A DNA stretch of 64,000 nucleotides from positions 501,001 through 565,000 of the forward strand of contig OY821749.1 of the NCBI GenBank assembly GCA_963682055.1, read 5' to 3'. This document shows, one piece after another, positions 14,604 to 26,637 of this stretch. Numbering within the stretch: the stretch's first letter is position 1; every line of letters begins with the position of its first letter. This DNA is from Primula veris (Eukaryota; Streptophyta; Magnoliopsida; Ericales; Primulaceae). The notes beneath the pieces are model-generated. The model was given only the letters and a program-made list of their open reading frames with translations. It was not told the DNA's origin and made no database searches. A program made the position numbers and the translations under genes.

Positions 14604-16527
14604 CTCAAACGTAAAAATAAATTATTGAAATCGCCTAGCTTTTTTAAGGTTTGTTAAATATTTTCGTCATTAGTTATTTTCAACTAATGTACACTCGGAG
14701 TTGGCATGCTTTTGTTTTTTTCTTTTCATCATTTGTTTCAATAAACACTTCACTATCAACGCTAATGTCTAATGAAACTAATTATTTTTTCTATTATGAT
14801 ACAATAAAGATAATTATTTAGAGGAAAGAAAACAAGATAGCCGGCCTATATGGAGGTGGGGGGCTATCATTATTTGGTCCACATGGCATACATTCAAATA
14901 AGTGAACTCATTGATGTTTGTTTAATATATTTATCATAAAACTTATTAATAAAATTATAAGGTTATTAATTTCACGAAATCATTTAAAAAATTACTGTTT
15001 AATTATATTGTATATAATCAGCCTAATTTTGGTACATTTCCCACTGTATATGGATCGGTGCTCAATTTTTTAGCTTATTTTATATATCAAGAACTATATA
15101 TCATAATGTATATATAAACAAAGAGAAAATTTACACTAGCTATAGAGGCATAAGTACTATATATTCAGAGTGGTGACACTTTTGGTTAGTTTAATTTACC
15201 TTTTAATTGTTTTCAATTTAGATACATCATATACTAAGCTCTTATTAGATCCTCTCTCTTAGCTCCAATAATTCAGAATTGAAATGAATCTAAAAAAGTG
15301 ATGGTTTTTATTTATTTATTTATGAATGAAAAGCTACGTTACAGTAGACTTAAAGAGTACTCCTTCTTTAATAATTTAACGAGCCATCAGGCTATGTGGC
15401 GTTCATTAATTTATTTCATTGTTTATTAAATATATTGCGATATTTGAAAAGTTATTTATTTATTTTAATTTCACTCTTGAACTAGGTGTTACCAAGATGG
15501 CAAGATATGTGCAAGTATTACCGTACTAGCTAGTGAAGGTTACTAGATCGATTGACCATATATCAATGCTGTATATTTGTATTATATATATGCAATTATG
15601 TATCAATTGAGTGATCAAGTAATCTATCAATTAAACAAGTTTTGCGTGAAGAAATATATATGTTTAGGTCTTTCTTTAAATATTATCGTGTATTAATGGT
15701 GTAGGACCTTTTCTTTTGGGCATTTATGTGAATTTAGACATGATCCCATATCTTTTGCAAAACTTGCTTTATCCAAAGTCTGTGCTAAGACCTTATAAAT
15801 AATCGAATTAAATTTAAATGCATCATCTAAGCTAATACAAGTGGATAAGTAAATCTTGAAGGAGTTAACCCATGAATTTAAATGCAGATACACTTTTTGT
15901 AACTCATCAAACCCAGCTTATTATACTGGAAATTATGAAATATTATAATTCATACTTCTAAAGTTACACAATTAATTTAGCTTACTAGGGGTTTGTTGAT
16001 GTAATTAATATTGCCTGAGCTCAAGTCATGTGTTATGAAAGTGCATTTTATTTTGTGTTCTTAATCCGGAAAAGGTAAGAGTTAAGCCAGATTAAGCAAG
16101 CTTTTTCTTCATGATACTAAAGTGTAGTTTCATTTATAGGGTTGTTAAAATTCCGAATCCGTGTGCTTTACCTTCAACAGAGGTTATAAGGAAATATGCG
16201 ACAAGCTGATTAAGAACAAACTCTAATCAACAACAAAAAACATAGAAATTCACTATAAAATAAATTCCTAGATAGTTTTCATGAATATGGTACTGAAACT
16301 AATTTAGTGACGACCTTTGTGACATTTTTATTTATTTGTGAGTGATAGTTTTTTTTCTTCAATTTGAGATAGGTCTGTGTGACAGTAATTGACCATCACT
16401 ATATCATAGTTATCTTGTATCGATTTTTTACAGTAATGAAAAATATGCACGCATACATATGAATGCCCTTAAAACGGGGTTAAAACCTACTTGGTAATAA
16501 ATTCTCCATTTACTTTTTAAAGGGGCA
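14604..16527. other. AT-rich intergenic DNA
   Basis: No gene supported. This is the left flank of the Tork-like copia element and, before that insertion, was the distal upstream region of the peroxidase gene. Confidence 0.5.
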
Positions 16528-16532
16528 TGAAA

Positions 16533-16877
16533 TGTTGAGTTGTGGAGCCAAATGAGATTTGGCCATGTTTTCTAATTATCCCACATCACTTGTAATTGTA
16601 ATATGACCCATGTTGGGTTCTATTTATATGTCCCAATATCTTGTATTTTAATTACACTTACACAAACACCTCTATATTATAAAGAGAGAGTTCTATTTGC
16701 GAGAGAACCATAGATTTGTGTTTAGCTAAATTACGTTTGTAATCCTCTTAATAAATATTAAGTGCCATGTGTAGCGGCCCGGAGACGTAGCCATTTTGGA
16801 TGAACTCCGTTATCAAAGTGTGTGTGCTCGGTTTAGTTTTCTGTCTTTCTTTGTGTTCGCCTGTATCGACCCTAACA
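16533..16877 (+). repeat. 5' LTR of the Tork-like element
   Basis: TG...CA ends, a TATATTATAAAG box near 16673-16684, and a GACGTAGCC block at 16783-16792 that resembles blocks in the other copia LTRs of this window. Confidence 0.95.
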
Positions 16878-16879
16878 AG

Positions 16880-16891
16880 TGGTATCAGAGC
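16880..16891 (+). other. Primer-binding site (initiator tRNA-Met)
   Basis: TGGTATCAGAGC, two bases after the 5' LTR, the standard plant copia site for priming reverse transcription. Confidence 0.9.
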
Positions 16892-16903
16892 TGAGGAAGA
16901 TCG

Positions 16904-19900
16904 ATGGCGAAAGAAGACAGAACCGCACACGGGATCGAGAAGTTCGACGGGAAGGACTTCGCATTCTGGAGAATGCAAATAGAGGACTACCTCTACGGGA
17001 AGAAGATGCATCAGCCTCTTCTCCTTGAGGAAAGGCCGACCACGACCACCGAGGAGGCGTGGAAACTCTTAGACCGACAAGTGTTGGGAGTGATCCGCCT
17101 AACACTATCTAGGAGTGTAGCACATAACGTCGCAAGAGAGACGACGACGATGGGGATGATGAAGATCCTCACCGACATGTATGAGAAACCATCCGCGAAC
17201 AAAAAGGTACATCTCATGCGTAAGTTGTTCAACCTACGCATGGCTGAGGGGACACCTGTCGCGAGTCACGTGAACAAGTTCATCGACACCGTAAATCAGT
17301 TGGATGCGGTGGAGATAACTTTTGAAGACGAAGTGAGAGCCCTTATACTGCTAGCCTCTTTACCGAACAGTTGGGAATTCATGCGAGCTGCTGTTAGCAA
17401 CTCAATTGGAAAGGAGAAACTGACTTACAACGGCATCCGAGATCAAATACTCGCTGAGGAACTCAGGAGATTGGATATGGGTGAATGCTCAAATGATGGA
17501 GCAGCCTTGAACGTGGGTTCAAGAGACCGGGGTAAGGCCAGGGTATGGGACGTTAGAGGACGTTCACAATCCCGAGGTAGAAGAGGGCAAAGCCGAGGAG
17601 GCGGTTCTGACAGCGATCGAAGTAAGAAGAATCTTCGATGCTATAACTGCCAGGGTATGGGGCACTTCAGTCATGAGTGCAAGCAGCCGAAGAAGAGTAC
17701 CGGCCGTGATCACGTGGCTAATGTTGCGAGCGACGAGGATTCGGGTGACTGTTTAATGCTTGCCGAACAGAGAGATATAGATTCATGGATTCTAGACTCT
17801 GGGGCATCATTTCACACGACTGCTCAGAAGGATTTATTCGAAAATTACACTGCGGGTAATTTCGGTAAAGTGTATCTAGCCGACGGAGAAGCGTTGGAGG
17901 TTGTTGGAATGGGCGATGTGAAGATTCGCATTCCAAATGGATCGGTATGGAAGCTAACGAAAGTGAGGCATGTCCCGAGGTTGACCAAGAATCTGATCTC
18001 AGTAGGTCAACTCGATGCCGAAAGGCACTCCATTTCGTTTAGCTGTGGAGCTTGGAAAGTTTCACGAGGAGCTATGGTGATAGCCCGAGGGAGCAAGGTC
18101 GGTACACTATACATGACGACCGATGAGGAGTGTACAGTGGCAGCAGCTGTGTCGCATGACTGCTCGGAACTGTGGCATCGACGGTTGGGTCACATGAGTG
18201 AGAAGGGGATGAAGGTGTTAGCAAAGGACAACAAACTTCCAGGCTTGAAGTCTGTCAACCTCGACATGTGCGAAGGTTGCATCTTCGCGAAACAGAAGAA
18301 AGTGAGCTTCCGAAAAGGTGGAAAAGCTTCCAAGAAGAAGAAGCTAGCACTGGTCCACTCAGACGTATGGGGACCATCTCCAGTAACCTCTCTGGGAGGA
18401 GCTCGGTACTATGTGACCTTCATTGATGATTCGACGAGGAAAACATGGGTCTATATCTTGAAATACAAGTCTGAGGTGTTTAAGAAATTTCAAGAATGGA
18501 AGGCCATGGTCGAACTGGAGACCGGGAATAAACTCAAGTGTTTGAGGTCCGACAACGGCGGGGAGTACATTGATGCGAAGTTCGTAGAGTTCTGTGCTCA
18601 AAGAGGCATTCGAATGGAGAAGACCATCCGAAGAACGCCACAGCAAAATGGCGTGGCCGAGCACATGAACCGAACAATCAATGAGCGTGCTAGGAGTATG
18701 AGACTGCAAAGTGGGTTGCCCAAAGCCTTGTGGGCACATGCAGTAAGCACGGCGGTTTACCTCATTAACCGCGGACCCTCAGTGCCATTAGAGAGGAGAA
18801 TTCCCGAGGAGGTATGGATAGGAAAGCCTATCTCATATGAACACTTGCGAGTGTTCGGTTGTCTGTCATATATCCATGTCGACATAAATGAACGTACCAA
18901 GCTTGACTCGAAATCCAAAGCGTGTTACTTTGTGGGGTACGGTGGAGCTGAGTTTGGATATCGCTTTTGGGATGGTCAAGCAAAGAGGATCATTCGCAGT
19001 AAAGATGTCATCTTCAACGAAAGCATTTTGTACAAAGATCGAAAAAATGTGGAAGAACAAGCGCTCCCGTCCGAGGAAAGTGGTATGGTCGACATGAATG
19101 TGTTTCCAAGATTGGACTTGGAAAATGACACTGAAGATGAGCCAGTGGTGCTCAACAACCCACCAGCAGAGGCTGAAGAGGCCGAGGAGCTGCCCCAAAC
19201 TCCCCGACCTGAATTAGGCCGAGGTCATCGCATGAGGAGACCTCCTGCCCGATACTCTCCTTCCCTGCATTACATATTGCTCAGTGATGCAGGAGAGCCC
19301 GAAAGTAGAGAAGAAGCTCTGGAGCTGAAAGACTCGAGCAAGTGGGAGCTCGCAATGAAGGATGAGATGAAGTCGCTCGAGAAGAATGTGACTTGGCAGT
19401 TAGCCGAACTTCCCAATGGGAAGAGGGCACTGAGCAATAAATGGGTGTTCCGACTGAAGGAGGAACAAGACGGCACGAAACGGTATAAGGCACGCCTAGT
19501 AGTCAAAGGGTTCCAGCAAAAGGCAGGAATTGACTACACCGAGATCTTTTCACCAGTCGTAAAGTTGACGACTATTCGGCTATTGTTGAGCATTGTTGTA
19601 AATGCGAGTCTTCATCTTGAGCAGTTAGATGTGAAAACTGCCTTTCTCCATGGAGATCTTGATGAAGAAATTTACATGCTCCAACCTGAAGGGTTTGCCA
19701 AAAAGGGAAAAGAGAAACTGGTCTGCAAACTGAGGAAGAGCTTGTACGGGCTAAAACAAGCACCACGGCAGTGGTATAAGAAGTTTGATAGTTTCATGGC
19801 GGATACCGGGTTCGAAAGAAGTGATAGTGATCACTGCTGTTTCGTGAAGAGATTTGCGAACTCTTCGTACGTCATACTACTGTTGTACGTAGATGACATG

Positions 19901-20845
19901 TTGCTCGCCGGGTCGAGCCTTGTTGAGATTAACAAGGTCAAGCAACAGTTGGCGAAACAGTTCGAGATGAAAGATTTGGGTGCCGCAAATCAGATCCTCG
20001 GTATGAGGATATCCTGAGAAAGAGATGGGTCACTATTTCTGTCACAAGCCGAGTATGTGAAGAAAGTGTTGGCACGATTTAGCATGAGTGATGCCAAGGC
20101 TGTAGGCTCACCGCTAGCCGCACACTTTACCTTGTCGAAGAAACAATCACCCACAGACGAGGAAGGAAAGGATCGTATGTCGAACATACCCTACGCTTCA
20201 GCAATTGGTAGCTTGATGTACGCTATGGTGTGTACAAGACCGGACATTGCCCATGCAGTGGGAGTTGTCAGTCGTTACATGAGTAACCCGGGCAAGCACC
20301 ATTGGGAAGCTGTGAAGTGGATATTAAGATATCTCTCGGGTACCGTGAGTTTGACATTATGTTTCCGAAATACCTCGAAAGGCCTGCACGGCTATGTGGA
20401 TGCTGACATGGCCGGTGATCTGGACAGCCGAAAGAGCACAACGGGATGTGTTTGTACCTACGGTGGTACTGCTATGAGTTGGACATCGAAGCTGCAAAAG
20501 ATTGTTGCACTGTCGACCACAGAGGCTGAGTACGTCGCGGTGACGAAAGCAAGCAAAGAGATGATTTGGTTGCAATGTTTCTTAGAGGAGCTCGGTCAGA
20601 GGACCGACAAGGGAGCTCTGCACTGTGATAGTCAAAGTGCAGTTCAGCTAGCTAAGAACCCTGTATTCCATTCACGCACCAAGCACATACAGATTCGTTA
20701 CCATTTTATCCGGGACGTTCTGGAAGATGGAATCTTCGCGCTAGAAAAGATTGAGGGCGCTAAGAACCCCGCCGATATGCTAACGAAGACTGTTACAATC
20801 GACAAACTGAGGCTGTGTGCAACCTCAGTAGGACTCCGAGCTTGA
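16904..20845 (+). pseudogene. Tork-like gag-pol polyprotein, one in-frame stop
   Basis: Domains in order: a gag region from the start; a zinc knuckle (C-X2-C-X4-H-X4-C, CYNCQGMGHFSHEC) near residue 246; aspartic protease DSGA near residue 298; the pre-integrase H/C region (LWHRRLGH); the integrase core with DNGGEY and PQQNGVAEH; reverse transcriptase with YVDD at about residue 995; and copia RNase H (DADMAGD, STTEAEY, TKHIQIRYHF). About 1313 codons, close to the length of tobacco Tnt1. A TGA at 20015-20017, between RT and RNase H, interrupts the frame, which continues in the same phase to 20845. The stop would remove RNase H, so this copy is probably not autonomous. The integrase motif has H where many relatives have R (AEHMNR). 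Confidence 0.92.
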
Positions 20846-21010
20846 GGCTCAGGGTCGCCGCTACACTGGAAGAATGGGTACTCGCCGATGACGGCAGAGT
20901 ATCAATTACTATACAAGGATACCGATGGGAGCATTCTGCTCGGTGGAGCACAGTGAGTTCGGTGGTCGGGGATAATTGGAGTTCTTTTGAAGCACTCGAC
21001 ATTTGACTCC

Positions 21011-21021
21011 AAGTGGGAGAT
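21011..21021 (+). other. Polypurine tract of the Tork-like element
   Basis: AAGTGGGAGAT immediately precedes the 3' LTR, the expected second-strand priming site. Confidence 0.8.
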
Positions 21022-21366
21022 TGTTGAGTTGTGGAGCCAAATGAGGTTTGACCATATTTTCTAATTATCCCACATCACTTGAAATTGTAATATGACCCAT
21101 GTTGGGTTCTATTTATATGTCCCAATATCTTGTATTTTAATTACACCTACACAAACACCTCTATATTATAAAGAGAGAGTTCTATTTGCGAGAGAACCAT
21201 AGCTTTGTGTTTAGCTAGATTACGTTTGTAATCCTCTTAATAAATATTAAGTGCCATGTGTAGCGGCCCGAAGACGTAGCCATTTTGGATGAACTCCGTT
21301 ATCAAAGTGTGTGTGCTCGGTTTAGTTTTCTGTCTTTCTTTGTGTTCGCCTGTATCGACCCTAACA
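21022..21366 (+). repeat. 3' LTR of the Tork-like element
   Basis: Same length as the 5' LTR, with about eight substitutions. It contains a TATA-like box (about 21162-21173) pointing toward the peroxidase gene, whose start codon is 157 bp after the LTR end. Confidence 0.95.
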
Positions 21367-21441
21367 TGAAAGTCATAACCCAAATAATTAAAATACTTTT
21401 CCCTATGTTTCACAACAGTACCATCTTTCTTACTTTTTTTC

Positions 21442-21449
21442 TATTTAAG
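21442..21449 (+). promoter_or_regulatory. Probable TATA box of the peroxidase gene
   Basis: TATTTAAG about 75 bp before the ATG at 21523. Only about 75 bp of native sequence remains between the retrotransposon end (21366, plus target duplication) and this box, so the distal promoter is now separated from the gene by 4.8 kb. Confidence 0.55.
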
Positions 21450-21522
21450 AAACAAGTAGCCACTTAAACCAAAACAAGCTCACTGACCCTTTACTAGAAA
21501 GAGGGCAAAATAAAATAAAAAC

Positions 21523-24266
21523 ATGGGTTCTAAAGCTTTAATCTTCTTTGCCCTTTTATCCTTCATAATTGCTTCTGCACTAGCAGAAAATGACCAAAAT
21601 GATCCTGGTCTTGTTATGAATTTCTATAAAGATTCATGCCCTCAAGCTGAAGAAATTATTACTGAACAAGTGAAGCTTTTATATAAACGTCACAAAAACA
21701 CTGCTTTTTCTTGGCTCAGGAACATCTTCCATGACTGTGCCGCTGAGGTACATATTTCCAGAACTTTTATATAATATTAACATTTTATCATGTTTTGTTT
21801 TCTGCATGGATACATCTTATTATAGTTATGGTCATATTGTTGGATTCAATCATTAATTTTACCGTAACAAGAGCGGAAGTATAATAGGGTCGATAACGGT
21901 TATGTAGATCCGATTATGCTGCTGGTAGATTAGTGAAGTAATGCATTTTTTGGCTTAAGGGTTTTAAGGGAAAAAAAGATCCCGATTTAAAGTCTACAAT
22001 ACAAAAGATATGGAAATAAAACTCAGGTTTAAAGTATCCACCAAAAAAATACAACCTGTAAGTAAAAAAATTATAAACTTGCTTAAACGTTGCAAATTTC
22101 TTCACTGTGACCTATTTTAGAGGACCGGCCTGCGATATTTGTAAACCATAAATATAATGGACCGGAGCAAGACCTTAATTGAAAAGTAGTGTTGTAAAAT
22201 TAAGAGTTGAAACAATTATTTTTTAGATGTTTACTTGAGGATTTTGTTAACTAGTAGCTCTTTTTTCTTGATTTTTTAGTCGTGTGATGCATCGTTGCTA
22301 TTGGACTCAACAAGGAGGGATCTATCGGAGAAGGAAACCGATAGGAGCTTCGGATTAAGGAACTTTAGGTACCTAGACACCATCAAGGAGGCTGTAGAGA
22401 GAGAGTGCCCTGGTGTTGTTTCTTGCTCCGATATCCTTGTCCTCTCCGGTAGAGACGGAGTCGTCGCTGTAAGTAACCATTCTGATTGATTTATGCATAA
22501 CATTTAGTCCCTGAAATGTATGTGTAATATCTGACTAGTTTGAAGATAATGTATTTCTTTATTAGAGCAAGCAAGTACACACTATATATATGATATGAAG
22601 ATCTTAAAGCAGTTAACCATATATATTCCTTATTCATCATATCTTTTACTTGCTTATAAGTTTCTTATTTCATTTCATGCTCTAATAATTTGTTGTTTAC
22701 ATGTATTAGGCTAGATCTACATATATTGTACACTTGTTGGACTTATCTTGCTTTCGGGATATGGTTGTACTTGTACTGTTTCTCGTATTGTTAGAGGACT
22801 TTTAATTGTTGTGTACAGATTTATTGGTTTATCTTGTTATCCACAACAACAACAATACTAGTATATGACCAACTTGATAAGTACAATTCTAAGAAATGAA
22901 ATAATTAATTGACTATTGTGTTTAATCAGTAGAAACCAATTGAGTAACGATGTGTAGAACAACATGACTAGCAGATCACTAAATATGTTTTACTGTTCTT
23001 GCAAGAGGAAGATAAAAAAAAAGTGATTAAAAAAAAAAATCAAACCAAGCATGCTCTCAAGCTGGTGACCACTACTATATTTGTCTATTTCACTTAAAAG
23101 CTAAAGGTTTCAGTGGTTTGTTAGAGACTTTTCTGTGTCGGTCATGTGCAAATTTATTACTTTAACTTAAATCCAGACAACACTTTTTATACCACTTCTC
23201 TTAGACAAGATTTCAAAACTAAGTGAAATTCCCTTAGCTCAACTCTTTTACACATTCACCATTTAGAGACTCTTTGATTGTTGCTTGAAACAAATTAACT
23301 GACCTATATAATTCCGACAAAGAACTAAATATATCATGACGACCGACTACAATTAAGATAGCTTATAAGTGAAAAATCAATACAAAAATGACATGATAGC
23401 AACAATAAATTCAGCTTATTGTTGCTACATTTCATCAACAATTTGTTTAGTATCATACAAATTATTAATAAACTTTTGCTACCCTGAAAGTTTTTTGTAG
23501 TGCAAATAAACTCTTACATATGAACAAAACCTAGCCCTTATAATATATGTAAATGTACAATTTATAATTTTAATAGTTTTGACATTTTTGTTCAGCTTGG
23601 TGGGCCACATATTAAACTGAAAACAGGAAGGAGAGATGGTAGAAGGAGTAGAGCTGAGATGTTAGAGCAATATTTGCCAGATCATAATGAAAGCATGACT
23701 GTTGTTCTTGAAAGGTTTGCTAACATTGGCATTGATACCCCTGGCCTTGTTGCCCTACTAGGTACAACAACAAAAATTAATAGCTTCAACTGTACAAAAT
23801 ACAATTATTATATGCAATAATGCAGATAGTTTTATTGGTACTTTTTCTTGATATAGGTTCTCACAGTGTGGGAAGGACCCATTGTGCCAAACTAGTCCAC
23901 CGTTTATACCCCGAAGTTGACCCTGCCCTAAACCCCGACCACGTCCCACACATGCTACACAAGTGTCCCGACCCTATCCCCGACCCTAAGGCCGTGCAAT
24001 ACGTGCGAAATGATCGTGGTACCCCTATGATACTAGACAACAACTACTATAGAAATATTTTGGATAACAAGGGTTTATTGATAGTGGACCATCAATTGGC
24101 TAATGATAAGAGGACTAAGCCTTATGTGAAAAAAATGGCTAAGAGCCAAGACTATTTCTTCAAGGAATTTTCTAGGGCTATTACCATTTTAACTGAAAAT
24201 AACCCTCTTACTGGGACTAAGGGTGAAATTAGGCTACAGTGCAATGTTGCCAACAAGCTCCACTAG
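21523..24266 (+). CDS. PRX42: Class III secretory peroxidase, Peroxidase 42-like, 4 exons, 329 aa
   Basis: Exons 21523-21747, 22280-22468, 23596-23761 and 23857-24266 (990 nt, TAG stop), all GT-AG with matching phase. Residues 1-21 form a signal peptide ending ASALA, so the enzyme enters the secretory pathway toward the cell wall. Heme-peroxidase features: distal Arg66 and His70 (LRNIFHDC), proximal His196 (GSHSVGRTH), and eight Cys in the positions of the four class III disulfides (SCPQ, HDC, SCDAS, ECPG, SCSD, THC, HKC, QCN). It oxidises phenolic substrates with hydrogen peroxide. The overall wording (RHKNTAFSWLRNIFHDC, GSHSVGRTHC, LDNNYYRNILDNKG) is that of the conserved PRX42/PRX21 group. 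Intron positions, including the one inside LLG|SHS, are those usual for the family. The frame is intact. The Tork-like insertion just upstream may have changed its expression. Confidence 0.95.
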
Positions 24267-25153
24267 ATGGTTAATTCTTTTTTTTTCTTTCTAAAATTCC
24301 CAGTCAAGCACTTGATATTATCTCCTTTTTGTCATTGAGAAAGAGGAGTTAGTGTGACAAATAAATTTGGGTTTTTTTCCTAAGTGGAGTTTGCTTTTGT
24401 TATGTAATGTTTTTTCATTTTAATGTTAAAGTTGTTGATCTTTAGTGAAAGGGAGGTGAATGTGGGCTATGTATGTAATGTTATGATGATGATGATGGTG
24501 GTGTTGCTGTGAGTTATTAAGCATAAAGTTTCTTAGTTTTGAATGTATTTGTATGATGTTTATGCTTTTATGTTATTTGAGTTATTATTTTCTCTCACAA
24601 GTGTTATGGGTATACATATTACTCCACTAGTTGAGATGAGATCATGTAACAAAATCCTGAAGATACTTGCAAGAAAACTTCAACAGTTATGAAAACTTAA
24701 AAGAATTAAGTATACACTAAAATCATAAAGAGTATATTGAAATAAGAAGTCTAGACAAACTGAGAAATTATTTTTGAGTAGGATAATAACATTTAAATAA
24801 AGATAAGATTCTCTTATATAATTATTGAGTTAGGTAGGGTGCTGATGCAGTGATGCAAATGTCTTACTCTTTGTTTTTGGGCAAAAGGAATCAATAAATT
24901 AAGTTGTAATCAAAACATCATAAGAAAATTTGTTATTTTAATCATTGAAAGATGCTAAGGGTATGTCAATATGAATTTACTAGTAGTACTTAATTTGTTT
25001 GATTGGATGTTGGTGATACATATGCATAGTCATTACTATGTCTTCAGATTTTTTAAAGAACATTTATACACGAGAAATTAAATGACTTTTAACTCCAAGG
25101 GGTAATTGATATTTAGTTTTGAAAACTGCACTGTGAATAATCGATTCACATAT
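24267..25153. other. 3' flank of the peroxidase gene
   Basis: Contains the 3' UTR, with a short ATG/GTG-rich microsatellite near 24481-24505, and AT-rich intergenic DNA. No other gene seen. Confidence 0.5.
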
Positions 25154-25293
25154 CCACTGCGAGAAGAAAATGTATATAACAACAGTTCTAACTGCTAAGT
25201 GTTGATAAATGTTGTTTTACTGTTGCTGAATTTTATGCAAGAAACCATATAGTAACAGACCGGTTGTTGTTATTATGTTATTTTCTCGTAGTG
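25154..25293. mobile_element. Miniature CACTA (En/Spm) element, 140 bp
   Basis: The left end CACTGCGAGAAGAAAAT and the reverse complement of the right end, CACTACGAGAAAATAAC, form a terminal inverted repeat of the plant CACTA type (CACTACAAGAAA-like). The 3-bp word ATC flanks both sides (25151-25153, 25294-25296), matching the 3-bp target duplication of this superfamily. It is too small to encode a transposase, so it is a deletion derivative moved in trans. Confidence 0.8.
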
Positions 25294-25296
25294 ATC

Positions 25297-26632
25297 AAAC
25301 TGGTCGATGTTAAACGTCGTATCATCTTCGCCGGTCTACAATATTTTCTTATCTATAAAAAAAGAGCTAAAAACACATTGAAATGGTAATAAACAATTCT
25401 CCTAATTAATTTAACAAAAAATTAACAAATTAAACCTCAAATTTGGCAGAAAGTACTACTGTAGGGGGTATTGGACACTGGCGATAAATTCAAAATAAAT
25501 TAAAGTTTCCCTTGTCTGATTGCAATCATACTGGGGGTCACTCTTGTTTTCTTCTTATAGGGATCATGGTGGGGACATAATTTAAATTTTCTTATATACT
25601 TGTACTATAATCTATAGTGGTGGCTTTTGCTTGCACATAATCTTTTATTATTGTTAATAATTGGACACAATGGCACAATGTCACATAATGACTATATATA
25701 TCCCATTTTTGATATCCTTATATATACTTATGGCATTGATATTTTAGGGTGTGTTTGGAACATAGAAAATGGATGAGAAAAGTAAAATGATTTATTAAGA
25801 AAATAATTTTTTTTATGTTTGATTACATAGAAAAACTCATGAAAAATAAAATGAAAGAAAATATGAAAAAAATTTGCGTGTAAAATTAGAGAAATCATTT
25901 TTCTTCCAAAAGTGAGCAAAAAAAAAAAACAAATGAGAAATTTGATACTATAGCTCTCTCCCCCATTTCCTTTTCTTTTCTTTTCCGAATCTTTCAAACA
26001 TAAATGATTTCATGATAATTTTTATTTCTCTTGTTTTTTTTCCTTTTCTCACCACATTTCCGGGTTGCAACACGAATGGTGCCATAGTGTAATTTTGGCC
26101 GTTTCCTTCAATAAACTTCAACTATGTATGGTCACCTCTTTAGGCTAATATATACTATGATATAATTATGGGAGATGGTTCACCATTTTGTTTCAAATTC
26201 ATAATCGATTCACCAGCAGAAAACAAATATAAAGAAACAGAAGCATGCACTTACCAACAGATATATATATATATATGTGTGTGTACCCAAATTTATATAT
26301 ATGTAAAAAACACGAAGCTTGGCTCCTTTAAAAAAAAAACCTTTTTTTTCCAGATACGTACTACCCATTGTTGACCATGAACGTTATACACACATACCTA
26401 ATTTATCAAATGACATTTTCTTTCTTATTCTGGGTCGTCAGTATGCAGGTTCGAGAAATGGTTAGCAAAATTTTTATTAACTTTATACTCGTTCTTCCCC
26501 TTACGTTTTCCCGTCGTGATCAGAATCATAGAATTGCATGAAGAAATAAGAGTACATACGTTTGGAAAGAAATTTCGAAATCCTAGAGAATTAGCATATA
26601 TAGGAAGGCTAATGCATCATGAGCATGAAAGC
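25297..26632. other. AT-rich intergenic DNA
   Basis: Holds a TA/TG microsatellite (about 26261-26285) and poly-A/T-rich stretches. At 25746 the words GGGTGTGTTTGG resemble the ends of some MITEs, but I found no convincing partner end. No gene supported. Confidence 0.5.
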
Positions 26633-26637
26633 ATTTA

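Larger units (their letters stand above)
16533..21366 (+). mobile_element. Tnt1/Tork-like Ty1/copia retrotransposon, nearly intact
   Basis: Two 345-bp LTRs (16533-16877 and 21022-21366) with TGTTGAG...CTAACA ends, flanked by the 5-bp target duplication TGAAA (16528-16532, 21367-21371). A primer-binding site complementary to initiator tRNA-Met follows the 5' LTR and a polypurine tract precedes the 3' LTR. About eight substitutions separate the LTRs (near 2.3%), so the insertion is fairly recent. The polyprotein frame is open apart from one in-frame stop. The element lies directly in front of the peroxidase gene in the same orientation. Confidence 0.95.

Noticed and set aside
23480..23510. TTTTTTGTAGTG, resembling a CACTA right end, in the second peroxidase intron
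   Set aside because: No matching left end or 3-bp duplication found.
25740..26060. Possible MITE starting GGGTGTGTTTGG
   Set aside because: No convincing partner end; the rest is low-complexity A/T-rich DNA.
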